NCBI RefSeq assembly: GCF_001028665.1
Contig: NZ_CP011504.1
Location: 1,984,001 to 2,048,000 of the forward strand
Reading direction: 5' to 3'
Length of the DNA stretch: 64,000 nucleotides
Origin: Burkholderia pyrrocinia
GTDB taxonomy: Bacteria; Pseudomonadota; Gammaproteobacteria; Burkholderiales; Burkholderiaceae
The position numbers and the translations under genes were made by a program. Shown piece by piece: positions 26,672-35,375 of the stretch (position 1 is the first letter of the stretch; every line of letters begins with the position of its first letter). Below the pieces are notes generated by a model. The model searched no databases and was not told the origin of the DNA. It was given only the letters and a program-made list of their open reading frames with translations.

Positions 26672-27229
26672 ATGAACGAACAGGAAGAGATAGAAAGTCT
26701 GGCGATCCTGATCCGCGACCTGCGCAAGCATCGCAAGGTCACGCTGAACGACCTCGCCGAGCGGATCGGCCGCTCGGTCGGCTTTCTGTCGCAGGTCGAA
26801 CGCGGGCTGTCGCGCCCGACGGTCGCGGATCTGACCGCGATCGGCGAGGCGCTCGGCGTGCCGACCACGTATTTCTACAGCCTGAGCAAGCCGCGCAGCG
26901 TGCCGTGGGTCACGCGGCCCGACGAGCGGCGCACCGTGTATTACGCGGCCGGCATTACCGACATCCTCGTGTCGCCGAACATGCGCTCGCGCTTCTCGAT
27001 CCTCGAAAGCCATCTCGCGCCGGGCGCGAGCAGCGGCGAGCGGCCCGTCGACGACAGCGACGAGCAGGGCGGTTTCGTGCTCGAAGGAGAACTGACGATC
27101 TGGATCGACGGCGACGACACGCCCGTCACGCTCGGCCCGAACGATGCGTTCCAGCTTCCCGCGCACAAGCGGTTCCGTTATGCCAACCTGACCGACGCGC
27201 CGACGCGCGTGATCTGGGTGTTCACCTGA
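26672..27229 (+). CDS. puuR: XRE-cupin transcriptional regulator, PuuR-like
   Basis: A 185-residue two-domain regulator: N-terminal HTH (VTLNDLAERIGRSVGFLSQV, then ERGLSRPTVADLTAI) and a C-terminal cupin (GFVLEGELTIWIDGD...LGPNDAFQLPAHKRFRYANLT) that would bind the polyamine or its glutamylated form. PuuR in Escherichia coli represses the puu genes until putrescine accumulates. It lies 17 bases after the oxidase gene, so it is in the operon it probably controls through the palindromes at 25303-25356. Confidence 0.85.
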   Translation: MNEQEEIESLAILIRDLRKHRKVTLNDLAERIGRSVGFLSQVERGLSRPTVADLTAIGEALGVPTTYFYSLSKPRSVPWVTRPDERRTVYYAAGITDILVSPNMRSRFSILESHLAPGASSGERPVDDSDEQGGFVLEGELTIWIDGDDTPVTLGPNDAFQLPAHKRFRYANLTDAPTRVIWVFT

Positions 27230-27381
27230 GTCGTCGGCGGGGCGGGCGGTATCGCAGGTCGCCGCGCCATGCAGCATGTTTGCAGTACTGATTTAAATGC
27301 GGTGCGCGTTGCCCGGTGCGCCGCATGAATCCGGTTCGCCGCGCTGCGGCACCGCCATACAAGACATGGAAAGGATGAGAC

Positions 27382-28728
27382 ATGGCTGACGTCGTTCTTG
27401 CGCTGGTCGATGAAGTCCGCGCATTCCGGCAGGCGCACCCCGAGATCCGTTATGTCGACCTGATCTGCCTCGATCTGCCCGGGCACTTCTACGGCAAGCG
27501 CTATCCGATCGATGCGCTCGAGAAGGTCGCGTCGGGCTCGCTGCTGAAGCTGCCGCAGAACTGCGTGCTGCTCGGCACGCAGGGCGGCCTCTACAAGATC
27601 GGCGACTATTGCTTCAACGACGGCGATCCCGACGCACCGCGCCGCCTGATCCCCGGCACGCTGAAGCCCGTGCGCTGGGAGCGGCAGCCGCTCGCGCAGA
27701 TGCTGATCAGCTCCGACGGCACGGATGCGCCGATCGAGTTCGAGCCGCGCGAGGTGCTCGCGCGCGTGCTGCGGCGGTTCGCGGCGCGCGGCATCCGGCC
27801 GGTCGTCGCGTTCGAGCTCGAGTTCTACCTGTTCGCCGCGCAGCTCGCGGAAGGGATGCCGCAGTATCCGCGCGACCGGTTGAGCGACGACCGCGACGAT
27901 CAGCCGAACATGCATATCGAGCGCCTGTCGCGCTTCTCCGACGTGCTGCACGAGATGGTCGAGGCCGCGTGCGAGCAGGGCGTCGATGCGACGGTGATCA
28001 CGGCCGAGCTCGGGCCCGGCCAGTTCGAGATCAATTTCGGCCACACCGACGACGCGCTACGCGCGGCCGACTGGTCGGCGCTTTTTTGCCGCAGCACGCG
28101 CGGCGTCGCGTTGCAGCACGCCTATCGCGCGAGCTTCATGGGCAAGCCTTACCTGCATGCGCCGGGCAGCGGGATGCACGTGCACGTGAGCCTGTACGAC
28201 GACGCGGGGCGCAACCTGCTCGCGGCGGACGGGCAGCGGCCGCTGCGGCACGCGGTGGCCGGTTGTCTCGCGCTGCTGCCGCATTGCATGCCGGTGTTCG
28301 CGCCGAATCACAATGCGTTCCGGCGCTACGGATCGATGGTGAACGCGGCGAGCCGCGCAAGCTGGGGTTTCGAGGATCGCGATGCGTGCATCCGGATTCC
28401 CGAGTCGGATGCGCGCAACCTGCGGATCGAACACCGGCTCGCGAGCGCGGATGCGAATCCGTACCTGGTGCTCGCGGCGATTCTCTCCGGGATGGAGCAC
28501 GGGCTCGATGCACGGATCGAACCGATCGCGCCGCTCAACGAGGATCGCGGCAGCGGAATCGATTTTCCGAAGGAGATGCTGTCGGCCGTCGCGGCGATGC
28601 AGGATCATCCGGCCGTGCGCGAAGGGCTCGGCAGCGAGTTCGTGATGGTGTATTGCGAGAACAAGCGGCAGGAGGAGCTGGATTTTCGTAACGAAATCAG
28701 CGCGCGGGAGTATCGGTGGTTTCTGTGA
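27382..28728 (+). CDS. puuA: glutamine-synthetase-family enzyme, gamma-glutamylpolyamine synthetase-like
   Basis: A 448-residue type I GS-fold protein. Landmarks include FELEFYLFA (metal site), the H-rich GSGMHVHVSLYD, the ATP loop NAFRRYGSMVNAASRASWGF and RIEHRLASADANPYL. The Tyr adenylylation loop of GlnA is absent, as in PuuA-type enzymes, which ligate glutamate to putrescine or other amines. GGAAAGGATGAGAC precedes the ATG. It follows the regulator after a 152-base gap that could hold a second promoter. Its stop codon abuts the stop of the convergent acetyltransferase gene. Confidence 0.87.
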   Translation: MADVVLALVDEVRAFRQAHPEIRYVDLICLDLPGHFYGKRYPIDALEKVASGSLLKLPQNCVLLGTQGGLYKIGDYCFNDGDPDAPRRLIPGTLKPVRWERQPLAQMLISSDGTDAPIEFEPREVLARVLRRFAARGIRPVVAFELEFYLFAAQLAEGMPQYPRDRLSDDRDDQPNMHIERLSRFSDVLHEMVEAACEQGVDATVITAELGPGQFEINFGHTDDALRAADWSALFCRSTRGVALQHAYRASFMGKPYLHAPGSGMHVHVSLYDDAGRNLLAADGQRPLRHAVAGCLALLPHCMPVFAPNHNAFRRYGSMVNAASRASWGFEDRDACIRIPESDARNLRIEHRLASADANPYLVLAAILSGMEHGLDARIEPIAPLNEDRGSGIDFPKEMLSAVAAMQDHPAVREGLGSEFVMVYCENKRQEELDFRNEISAREYRWFL

Positions 28729-29256
28729 TTACGGCAGTGCGCGCCAATAGCGCACTTCTTCGATCGGCGTGCCGTCGATCTCGAACGTCTTGATGTCGTC
28801 TTCGGCGATGAAACCCTCGCGTTCATAGAACGCTCTTGCACGACGGTTTTCGACGAGTACCCAGAGCGATACCCATGCATGGCCCGCGTCATGCAACGAT
28901 CGGCATGCGTGGTCGACCAGCGCCGCGCCGATGCCTTGCCCGCAATGCGACGGATGCAGATAGATCGCTTCGATTTCTCCCCACGCGCGATCCTTGTCGG
29001 TGTCGCGCGTCGGACCATAGGCGATCCAGCCTGCTGCGTCGTTGCCCGTGAATGCGAGCGCGACGCGCGGGCGGCCGGCGTCGAGCGCGCAGCGCCAGAA
29101 GGTCGTGCGCTTTTCGACCGAGAGACCGGCGAGGAACGGGGCCGGCATGATGTCCGTGTAGGTCGCTTGCCACGACGCGACGTGGATGTCGGCGATCACT
29201 GCCGCGTCGGCGGACGTGGCGGCGCGGATGTCGATCGTCATCGTATTCGGTGCCAT
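28729..29256 (-). CDS. GNAT-family N-acetyltransferase
   Basis: A 175-residue acetyltransferase: acetyl-CoA-binding loop LHPSHCGQGIGAALVDHA (R/QxxGxG/A type) and the C-terminal VENRRARAFYEREGFIAED. The substrate is unknown; being next to polyamine genes does not by itself make it a polyamine acetyltransferase, and it is on the opposite strand. The start could be 29256 or the ATG at 29241; neither has a strong ribosome-binding site. Confidence 0.85.
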   Translation of the reverse strand: MAPNTMTIDIRAATSADAAVIADIHVASWQATYTDIMPAPFLAGLSVEKRTTFWRCALDAGRPRVALAFTGNDAAGWIAYGPTRDTDKDRAWGEIEAIYLHPSHCGQGIGAALVDHACRSLHDAGHAWVSLWVLVENRRARAFYEREGFIAEDDIKTFEIDGTPIEEVRYWRALP

Positions 29257-29367
29257 GTGTGGTCCGCCCGATCGGTTGTTGACTGTCGCGGCGCCGCAGC
29301 GGACGGATCGCAAGTGCACGCCGTGCCACGCCGCGAAACGCTTCGCGGCACGGCACCTTCGAAGCGC

Positions 29368-29757
29368 TTACTCGCCGAGCTTCGACGCCACGCACCCCGT
29401 GCTCGTGCATTCACGCTCGCGCTCGCGCAGGAACGACAGCCGCGACGCCGTCATGTCGGTCGCGCACTGGAGATCCACGAGGTAGCCGTTGTTGCGGGTT
29501 TCGCTGCACTGCGCGTCGCGCTGCTTCAGCCACGCGAGCTGGCCGGCCTTCAGCGTCGCCTGCTGGTCGCCGCTCAGTTGCTTGCGCAGGCGGCCGTATT
29601 CGTCGTTGAGTTCGCGGTCGGTCTGGGAGAACTGCGTGCTGCTGCAGTACACCTGGTCGAACGCGCTGTGCGGCTTCGCACAGCCGGCCGCGTGCGCGGC
29701 GAACGGAACGGCAAGCGCGAGCAGCGCGCAGGATGCGAACAGATTCTTCTTTTTCAT
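29368..29757 (-). CDS. LprI-like periplasmic protein (DUF1311)
   Basis: A 129-residue secreted protein with a signal peptide (cleavage near AAHAA, about residue 24). The mature part has four Cys and the DUF1311 core (ELNDEYGRLRKQLSGDQQAT, LAWLKQRDAQC), the family of lysozyme-inhibitor-like LprI. AGGAG precedes the ATG. It sits 50 bases after a cell-wall amidase gene on the same strand, so both may act on peptidoglycan or its enzymes. Confidence 0.82.
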   Translation of the reverse strand: MKKKNLFASCALLALAVPFAAHAAGCAKPHSAFDQVYCSSTQFSQTDRELNDEYGRLRKQLSGDQQATLKAGQLAWLKQRDAQCSETRNNGYLVDLQCATDMTASRLSFLRERERECTSTGCVASKLGE

Positions 29758-29807
29758 TTTGATGCTCCTGACTGGGTAAAAACCGTGGTGCCCGATGGGC
29801 GATACCG

Positions 29808-30569
29808 TCACTTCGGTGCCGTACATGCGTCGATCCCGCCCGCGATCGCGGTAGACAGCTTCTGGATCGTCTCGCGCCGCGCGAGCCGCGCTTCTTCGTC
29901 CGGATTGACGATCACGCCGGCCTCGACGAGCACGGCCGGAATCGGCGCGGTGCGCAGCACGACGAGATCGTCGAAGCGATGGATGCCGAGTTGCGGGTCG
30001 ATCAGCGGGCGATTCTCGCCGCGGATCGGCTGCGCGTGATACAGCGACGGCCGTTCGCCGGCTGCGACCAGTCGCTCGGCGATTGCCTTCGCGCAACGCA
30101 GGCTTTCCGCATAGTGCGGATTGCGCTCCGACACGAACACCGAGAAGCCGCGGAATTCGCGCTGCCGGCCTGCATCGATGAATTGCTGCTGCATCGAGTC
30201 GTGATGGACCGACACGAACAGGTTCGCGTCGGGCGCCTGCGTCGAGCGCTGGTCGAGCGCGATCTCGCGGCCGTCGGCCGACGTGCGCAGCACGCGGTCG
30301 CCGTGCGCGGCGAGCTTTTCCGCAACTGCGGTGGACAGGTCCAGGTTGTACAGGTATTCGACGCGCCCGCTCGCGCCGGTGGAGCCCGGGTGCGCGGGCG
30401 TATGGCCGGTGTCGACGACGATGTAGCGCCCGGATGCGGGCTCGGCGCCGGCGCCTGCGGCGTCGGCCGCATGCAGCGCCAGCGGCGCGCCGAGCAGCGG
30501 GGCGCACGCGAGCATGCGCGCGGCGGCATGCACGAACGGGCGAAGGCGTCGGATGGTTCGGTTCGTCAT
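29808..30569 (-). CDS. N-acetylmuramoyl-L-alanine amidase (amidase_3)
   Basis: A 253-residue secreted zinc amidase: signal peptide, then the catalytic domain with zinc ligands His in DTGHTPAHPGS, Glu in RVEYLYNLDL and His in VSVHHDSMQ, and the catalytic Glu in VLVEAGVIVN. It would cleave the bond between muramic acid and the stem peptide in the periplasm. No AMIN targeting domain is present. MTNRTIRRLRP at 30569 gives a typical basic signal N-region; the frame is open to 30629. Confidence 0.85.
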   Translation of the reverse strand: MTNRTIRRLRPFVHAAARMLACAPLLGAPLALHAADAAGAGAEPASGRYIVVDTGHTPAHPGSTGASGRVEYLYNLDLSTAVAEKLAAHGDRVLRTSADGREIALDQRSTQAPDANLFVSVHHDSMQQQFIDAGRQREFRGFSVFVSERNPHYAESLRCAKAIAERLVAAGERPSLYHAQPIRGENRPLIDPQLGIHRFDDLVVLRTAPIPAVLVEAGVIVNPDEEARLARRETIQKLSTAIAGGIDACTAPK

Positions 30570-30693
30570 TGTTGTTGTCGAGGAGGGTATACGGCGCGTC
30601 GAACGGCGCAGCACCGTCGGCCTGCTCAATGCAGTCGGAATGTCGCGCGATTATAGCGGGTGGCGGCGGCGCCGCAATGACGATTGGCGGCCG

Positions 30694-32313
30694 TCAGGCG
30701 AGCACGCGCCGGGCCGCGAGCATGCCCCAGTACGACGCTTCCTCGAACAGCGACAGCCCGGACAGATCCGCGTGCGCGAACACGACGGGGCCGTCGGCCT
30801 CGCGTAGCGCGAGCAGCCCCGGCCGGGTCAGGAAGCCGACGTCGGGTGTCGCCATCGCATGGCCGCGCACGGTGATTTCAAGCGCCGTCGCGTGTTTCCA
30901 CAGCTCGCGCCCGTAGACGGCCTGCAGGTCGATCGCCGCCTGTTCGCGCAACGCGTCGGGCTTTGCCTGCGCGAGCCAGCGGCGCGTATCGTCCGGCGCT
31001 TGCGTGCTCAGCGCCTGATACGCGGAAAACACCGAGCGCGTCGGCGGCGACATCCGGATCAACTGGTGCGTCGATACGACATAGCCGAGCCCCGCACCGT
31101 CGTAGACGACGTTGTCCCACGCGAGCGGCACGCCGGCTGCTTCGGCCGGCATGCCATCGAGCAGGAAGTTGGACACGAGCCATGGCGCGCGCGGCGGCAG
31201 GTCGCGCGCGGGTTCGAAGCCGTATGCGGAAAGCTGCGGAAACACGCGCGCCGCGACGAACAGCGGCATCGCGCACACGACGCGCCGCGCCTTCAGCGTG
31301 AACGTCGACAGTGCGCCGTCGTCGCCGATGCGCGCGCACAGCACGTCGACGCCGCCCGCGCGTTCGGTCGCACGCACCGCGAAGCCGTCCCGCGACCATG
31401 CATTCGAGCCGGTGCGCGCGGTGATCGATTCGGTCAGCTTCGTCACCATCGTGTGCAGCCCGTCGGGCCAGGTCAGCACCGCGCCGTCGCTCGCATCGCC
31501 TGCGTGGCCGCCGCGCGACGAGAAATAGTGCAGCCCTGCCCATGCGGACACATGCTCGTATCCCGCGCCGTAGTCGTCGCGGCAGCAGTAGTTCAGGTAC
31601 CAGTGCAGCGCTTTCGCGGTGTAACCCTCGTCGAGCAGCCACTGGCGGAACGAGCGCCGGTCGAGCGCGCGCCAGCGCGGGTCGCGCGACGATTCCGCGA
31701 TCGGGATGCAGAACACCTTGCGGCCGTCTGCGCCGCGCGCGGTGCGCAGCCCGTCCGCGTACGCGAAGAAGCGTGCCTGCTGCGCGAGTTCGTCGGCGCC
31801 GAGGCCGGCCGTCGGCACGATGCCGTCCTGCCACTGCCCGGCGATGAAGAGCCGTTCGTCGGGTGCGTGGACGAGCGCGCGCTCGTCGTACACGGGGCGC
31901 GCGGAGAACGGTGCGGATTCGATCACGCCGAGATCGGCGAGCATGTCGCGCAGGTGCGCGGATTCGAGCGACGGCAGCGGCAGGTAGTGCGCGCCTTTCG
32001 GATAACCGAGATCGCCGAAGCGGCCGCCGGCCGCATTGCCGCCGAATTCGGGGCCCGCGAGCACCGCGAAGCGCTTGTGGCCCGCGCGTGCGAGCTGCCA
32101 TGCGCATGACAGCCCGGCCGCGCCCGCGCCGAGGATCGCGACGTCGGTTTCGACGGTGCCGGAAGGCGGCGGCAGCGCAGCATGGTCGCGCAGCGCATGG
32201 CCTTCGCGCATGCCGGGGTAGCCGACGCGCGGCGTCGTCTCGATCCAGCCGGTGCGGCCGCATGCGGCGAGCGACGCGGCTGCCGACGCGACGAGGAACG
32301 TGCGGCGGTCCAT
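30694..32313 (-). CDS. Tat-exported FAD amine-oxidase-like protein
   Basis: A 539-residue flavoprotein. The N-terminus MDRRTFLVASAAASLAAC combines a twin-arginine motif with a lipobox Cys at 18, so it is probably exported folded and lipid-anchored. FAD binding is at DVAILGAGAAGLSCAWQLAR (about residue 57); the C-terminus has the GLSLFEEASYWGMLAARR amine-oxidase-type flavin contact. Its start codon shares one base with the stop of the spermidine-synthase-like gene upstream. That pairing suggests it oxidises a polyamine made by its partner; there is no direct proof of substrate. Confidence 0.75.
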   Translation of the reverse strand: MDRRTFLVASAAASLAACGRTGWIETTPRVGYPGMREGHALRDHAALPPPSGTVETDVAILGAGAAGLSCAWQLARAGHKRFAVLAGPEFGGNAAGGRFGDLGYPKGAHYLPLPSLESAHLRDMLADLGVIESAPFSARPVYDERALVHAPDERLFIAGQWQDGIVPTAGLGADELAQQARFFAYADGLRTARGADGRKVFCIPIAESSRDPRWRALDRRSFRQWLLDEGYTAKALHWYLNYCCRDDYGAGYEHVSAWAGLHYFSSRGGHAGDASDGAVLTWPDGLHTMVTKLTESITARTGSNAWSRDGFAVRATERAGGVDVLCARIGDDGALSTFTLKARRVVCAMPLFVAARVFPQLSAYGFEPARDLPPRAPWLVSNFLLDGMPAEAAGVPLAWDNVVYDGAGLGYVVSTHQLIRMSPPTRSVFSAYQALSTQAPDDTRRWLAQAKPDALREQAAIDLQAVYGRELWKHATALEITVRGHAMATPDVGFLTRPGLLALREADGPVVFAHADLSGLSLFEEASYWGMLAARRVLA

Positions 32314-33827
32314 CAGCGCAGCACGTGTTTCCAGTCGTCGTCGAAGCGGCGCACGAGCGGCTGGTCGTTGAGTTCGTTCGGCGACATCGGCAGCGCCGGC
32401 ATGTCGGCCGGGAAATGGAACATCTCGGCGGCGGTTTGCGCGTCGAGCCAGCGCGTCGGCACCGAGTAGTGCGTCGGCACCGTGAAGTCGCGGCGCTTGC
32501 CGGCGATCACGAAGCCCCAGTCGCCGAACGACGGCACGTAGCAGTGGTACGGCCACGTGTTGAGCCCGGCTTCGTGCAGCGTCGCGATGATGGTCCAGTA
32601 CGCATGCGGCGCGAAATACGGCGACGTCGACTGGATCACCGCGTAGCCGTTCTCCGACAGGTGGCGCGCGAGCAGCCGGAACACCGGCACCGAATACAGC
32701 CGGCCGAGCCCGAAGTTGGTCGGGTCGGGAAAGTCGACGACGATCGCGTCGTACACGTCGGTGTTCGATTCGAGCCAGCGCACCGCGTCGTCATTGATCA
32801 CGTGCACGCGCGGATCCTTCAGCGAACCCTGGTTCAGCTTGACGAGCGGCGCGGACGTCGAGAACAGCTTCGTCATCGCGGGATCGAGATCGACGAGCGT
32901 GATCCGTTCGAGGTTGCGGTGCTTGAGCAGCTCGCGCACCGCGAGGCCGTCGCCGCCGCCGAGCACGAGCACGCGCTTCGCCCACGGCAGCGCGTCGATC
33001 GCCGGGTGGATCAGCGCCTCGTGATAACGATGCTCGTCGCGCGACGAGAACTGCAGGTTGCCGTTCAGGTACAGCCGCATGTCGTCGTGCCATTGCGTGA
33101 GCACGATGCGCTGGTACGGCGTCGTTTCCGAATAGATCGTCTCGTCGCCGTACACGCCGTGTTCGGCCCAGTGCGTGATGCGGTCCGACAGCGCGAAGCC
33201 GGCGACGAGCAACCCGATCACGAGCGCCGCGCGCATCAGCTTGCCGCGCACGTTGCGGATCTCGTCGCGGAACAGGTGGGTCGTCCACAGTGCGACGAAT
33301 GCGTTCAGGAGACCGAACAGGAAGCTCGTGCGCAGCAGGCCGAGACGCGGCGCGAGCACGAGCGGGAAGACCAGCGACACCGCGAGCGAGCCGAGATAGT
33401 CGAAGGTCAGCACCTCGCTGACGGTATGACGGAACGCCTGGCGCCGCTGCTGGAACGCGCGCATCACGAGCGGGATCTCCATCCCGATCAGCAGGCCGAG
33501 CGCGAGCACCAGCGCGTACAGCGCCGCGCGGAACGGCGCGGCGAGCCACGCGAACACGACGAACAGCAGCGCGGCCGATACGCCGCCGAGCAGGCCGACG
33601 AGCAGCTCGATGTCGACGAAGCGGTCGAGCACGTCGTCGTCCTCGACGAACTTCGCGAGCCACGAGCCGATCCCCATCGCGAACAGGTAGCAGCCGATCA
33701 CCGACGAGAACTGCAGGATCGAATCGCCGAGCAGGTAGCTCGACAGCGCGCTGCTGATCAGTTCGTAGCCGAGCCCGCACGACGCGAGCACGAGGATCGA
33801 CAGGACCAGCGCACGCTTATGCAGCAT
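32313..33827 (-). CDS. membrane-anchored spermidine synthase-like aminopropyltransferase
   Basis: A 504-residue protein. Residues 1-200 hold about seven membrane helices; residues 220-490 are a SpeE-type domain with the decarboxylated-AdoMet site VLVLGGGDGLAVRELLKH, the VDLDP acidic residue, and the catalytic stretch YDAIVVDFPDPTN. It would transfer aminopropyl groups from decarboxylated AdoMet, which the speD product encoded on the opposite strand of the same cluster makes. The start at 33827 (MLHKRALVLSI) opens the first helix. It is divergent from the DUF350/SPFH operon with 121 bases between. Confidence 0.82.
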   Translation of the reverse strand: MLHKRALVLSILVLASCGLGYELISSALSSYLLGDSILQFSSVIGCYLFAMGIGSWLAKFVEDDDVLDRFVDIELLVGLLGGVSAALLFVVFAWLAAPFRAALYALVLALGLLIGMEIPLVMRAFQQRRQAFRHTVSEVLTFDYLGSLAVSLVFPLVLAPRLGLLRTSFLFGLLNAFVALWTTHLFRDEIRNVRGKLMRAALVIGLLVAGFALSDRITHWAEHGVYGDETIYSETTPYQRIVLTQWHDDMRLYLNGNLQFSSRDEHRYHEALIHPAIDALPWAKRVLVLGGGDGLAVRELLKHRNLERITLVDLDPAMTKLFSTSAPLVKLNQGSLKDPRVHVINDDAVRWLESNTDVYDAIVVDFPDPTNFGLGRLYSVPVFRLLARHLSENGYAVIQSTSPYFAPHAYWTIIATLHEAGLNTWPYHCYVPSFGDWGFVIAGKRRDFTVPTHYSVPTRWLDAQTAAEMFHFPADMPALPMSPNELNDQPLVRRFDDDWKHVLR

Positions 33828-33948
33828 GGGACGTCCGTTGTGCGGCGGTCGGCAATGTGGATATACTGGCGCGGATTTTCGTGGGTTGGCCATTGACGGG
33901 CCGGCCGGCGACGGGGCGGCGAACCGAGCACAAAATCCGAGGGAAAGA

Positions 33949-34335
33949 ATGAATAGTGCCTATCTCTATGCGGTTCATTTACTGTCGGCGTTCGTGCTGC
34001 TTCTTGTGTTCGCGGCAGTGTACCTGAAGGTCACCCCGTTCGACGAACTGGCGCTGATCCGCGACGGCAATGCGGCCGCGACGCTGTCGTTCGGCGGCGC
34101 GCTGATCGGTTTCTGCCTGACGCTCGCGTCCAGCATCGCGCACAACTCGACGCTCGGCGAAGTCGTGATCTGGGCCGTCGGCGCGATGATCGTGCAACTG
34201 ATCACCTATGCGGTGCTCACCCGCCTGATGCCCCGCATGAATCATGCGATCGAGGATCGCAACATCGCGATGGGCGGCCTGATGGGCACCGCGTCGCTCG
34301 TCGTCGGCATCATCAATGCCGCCTGCCTGACCTGA
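33949..34335 (+). CDS. DUF350 (YjfL-like) inner-membrane protein
   Basis: A 128-residue, four-helix membrane protein of the DUF350/YjfL family (FGGALIGFCLTLASSIAHNSTL and the GLMGTASLVVGIINAACL C-terminus are characteristic). GAGGGAAAGA precedes the ATG. DUF350 proteins recur beside SPFH, spermidine-synthase and PspA-type genes in envelope-stress clusters; the molecular activity is unknown. It is the first gene of a five-gene operon. Confidence 0.82.
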   Translation: MNSAYLYAVHLLSAFVLLLVFAAVYLKVTPFDELALIRDGNAAATLSFGGALIGFCLTLASSIAHNSTLGEVVIWAVGAMIVQLITYAVLTRLMPRMNHAIEDRNIAMGGLMGTASLVVGIINAACLT

Positions 34336-34361
34336 CGCGCCACGCGTCCGAGGAGACCGAC

Positions 34362-35366
34362 ATGAGTCTGGGTTCATTCATCCGCAAGCAGTTCATCGAC
34401 GTCCTGCAATGGACGGAAGACACCGACGGCGTGCTGGCCTGGCGCTATCCGATGGAGGACCAGGAAATCCAGTACGGCGGCAAGCTGACCGTGCGCGAAA
34501 CGCAGGTCGCGATCTTCGTCAACGAAGGCAAGGTCGCCGACGTGTTCCAGCCGGGGCTGTATACGCTGGAAACGAACACGCTGCCGGTGCTCACGTACCT
34601 GAAGAACTGGGACAAACTCTTTCAGTCGCCTTTCAAGTCGGATGTCTATTTCTTCAGCACGCGGCTGCAGCTCGGCCGGCGCTGGGGCACCGCGCAGCCG
34701 GTGACGATCCGCGACCGCGAATTCGGCTTCGTGCAGGTGCGTGCGTTCGGCATCTACTCGTACCGGATCGTCGACGCGGGCGCGTTCCACCGCGAGGTCA
34801 GCGGCACACGGGCGGAATACACGGTCGACGATCTCGAGCAGCAGTTGCGCAACCTGGTCGTGACCGCGATGAGCACGACGTTCGGCTCGGCCGACGTGCC
34901 GTTCGTCGACATGGCCGCGAACCAGTCGCTGCTGTCGCAGCGCGTTGCCGACGCGCTGGTGCCGGTGTTCACGCGCTACGGCCTCGCGCTCGACGCGTTC
35001 GCGGTCGAGAGCGTGTCGCTGCCGGCCGAGTTGCAGAAGGCGCTCGACCTGCGGATCGGCGCGGGGATGGCCGGCGATCTCGCGCGGGCCACGCAATACC
35101 AGACCGCACAGGCGATTCCGCTGGCCGCGCAGAACCCGGGCGGCATTGCCGGGATCGGCGCGGGGCTTGCCGCAGGCGCGGCGATCGGGCAGGCGATGGC
35201 CGGCCAGATCGCGGGCGCCGCGCAACCGGCGCCGGCCGCGCCGGCCGACGGCACCGATTACGTGCAGCGGCTCGAGCAGTTGAAGGCGCTGTTCGACAAG
35301 GGCCTCGTGACCGAAGACGAATATTCGCGCGCGAAGGCCGAGATCCTCGCGAAGCTCACGCGGTAA
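34362..35366 (+). CDS. SPFH (band-7/virion-core type) protein with SHOCT tail
   Basis: A 334-residue protein resembling YdjI-type SPFH proteins. An N-terminal region (FIRKQFIDVLQWTEDTDGVL) is followed by the SPFH fold (about residues 30-220), then a Gly/Ala-rich linker and a C-terminal SHOCT helix pair (LKALFDKGLVTEDEYSRAKA). SPFH proteins form membrane-associated scaffolds; the SHOCT unit often mediates oligomerisation. It lies 27 bases after the DUF350 gene and 10 before the DUF4178 gene. Confidence 0.85.
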   Translation: MSLGSFIRKQFIDVLQWTEDTDGVLAWRYPMEDQEIQYGGKLTVRETQVAIFVNEGKVADVFQPGLYTLETNTLPVLTYLKNWDKLFQSPFKSDVYFFSTRLQLGRRWGTAQPVTIRDREFGFVQVRAFGIYSYRIVDAGAFHREVSGTRAEYTVDDLEQQLRNLVVTAMSTTFGSADVPFVDMAANQSLLSQRVADALVPVFTRYGLALDAFAVESVSLPAELQKALDLRIGAGMAGDLARATQYQTAQAIPLAAQNPGGIAGIGAGLAAGAAIGQAMAGQIAGAAQPAPAAPADGTDYVQRLEQLKALFDKGLVTEDEYSRAKAEILAKLTR

Positions 35367-35375
35367 GCGTCGCGC

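Noticed and set aside
31863..33896. 677-codon plus-strand frame opposite the FAD oxidase and SpeE-like genes
   Set aside because: No recognisable domain, extreme Arg/Glu/His content, and both opposite-strand genes have full family signatures.
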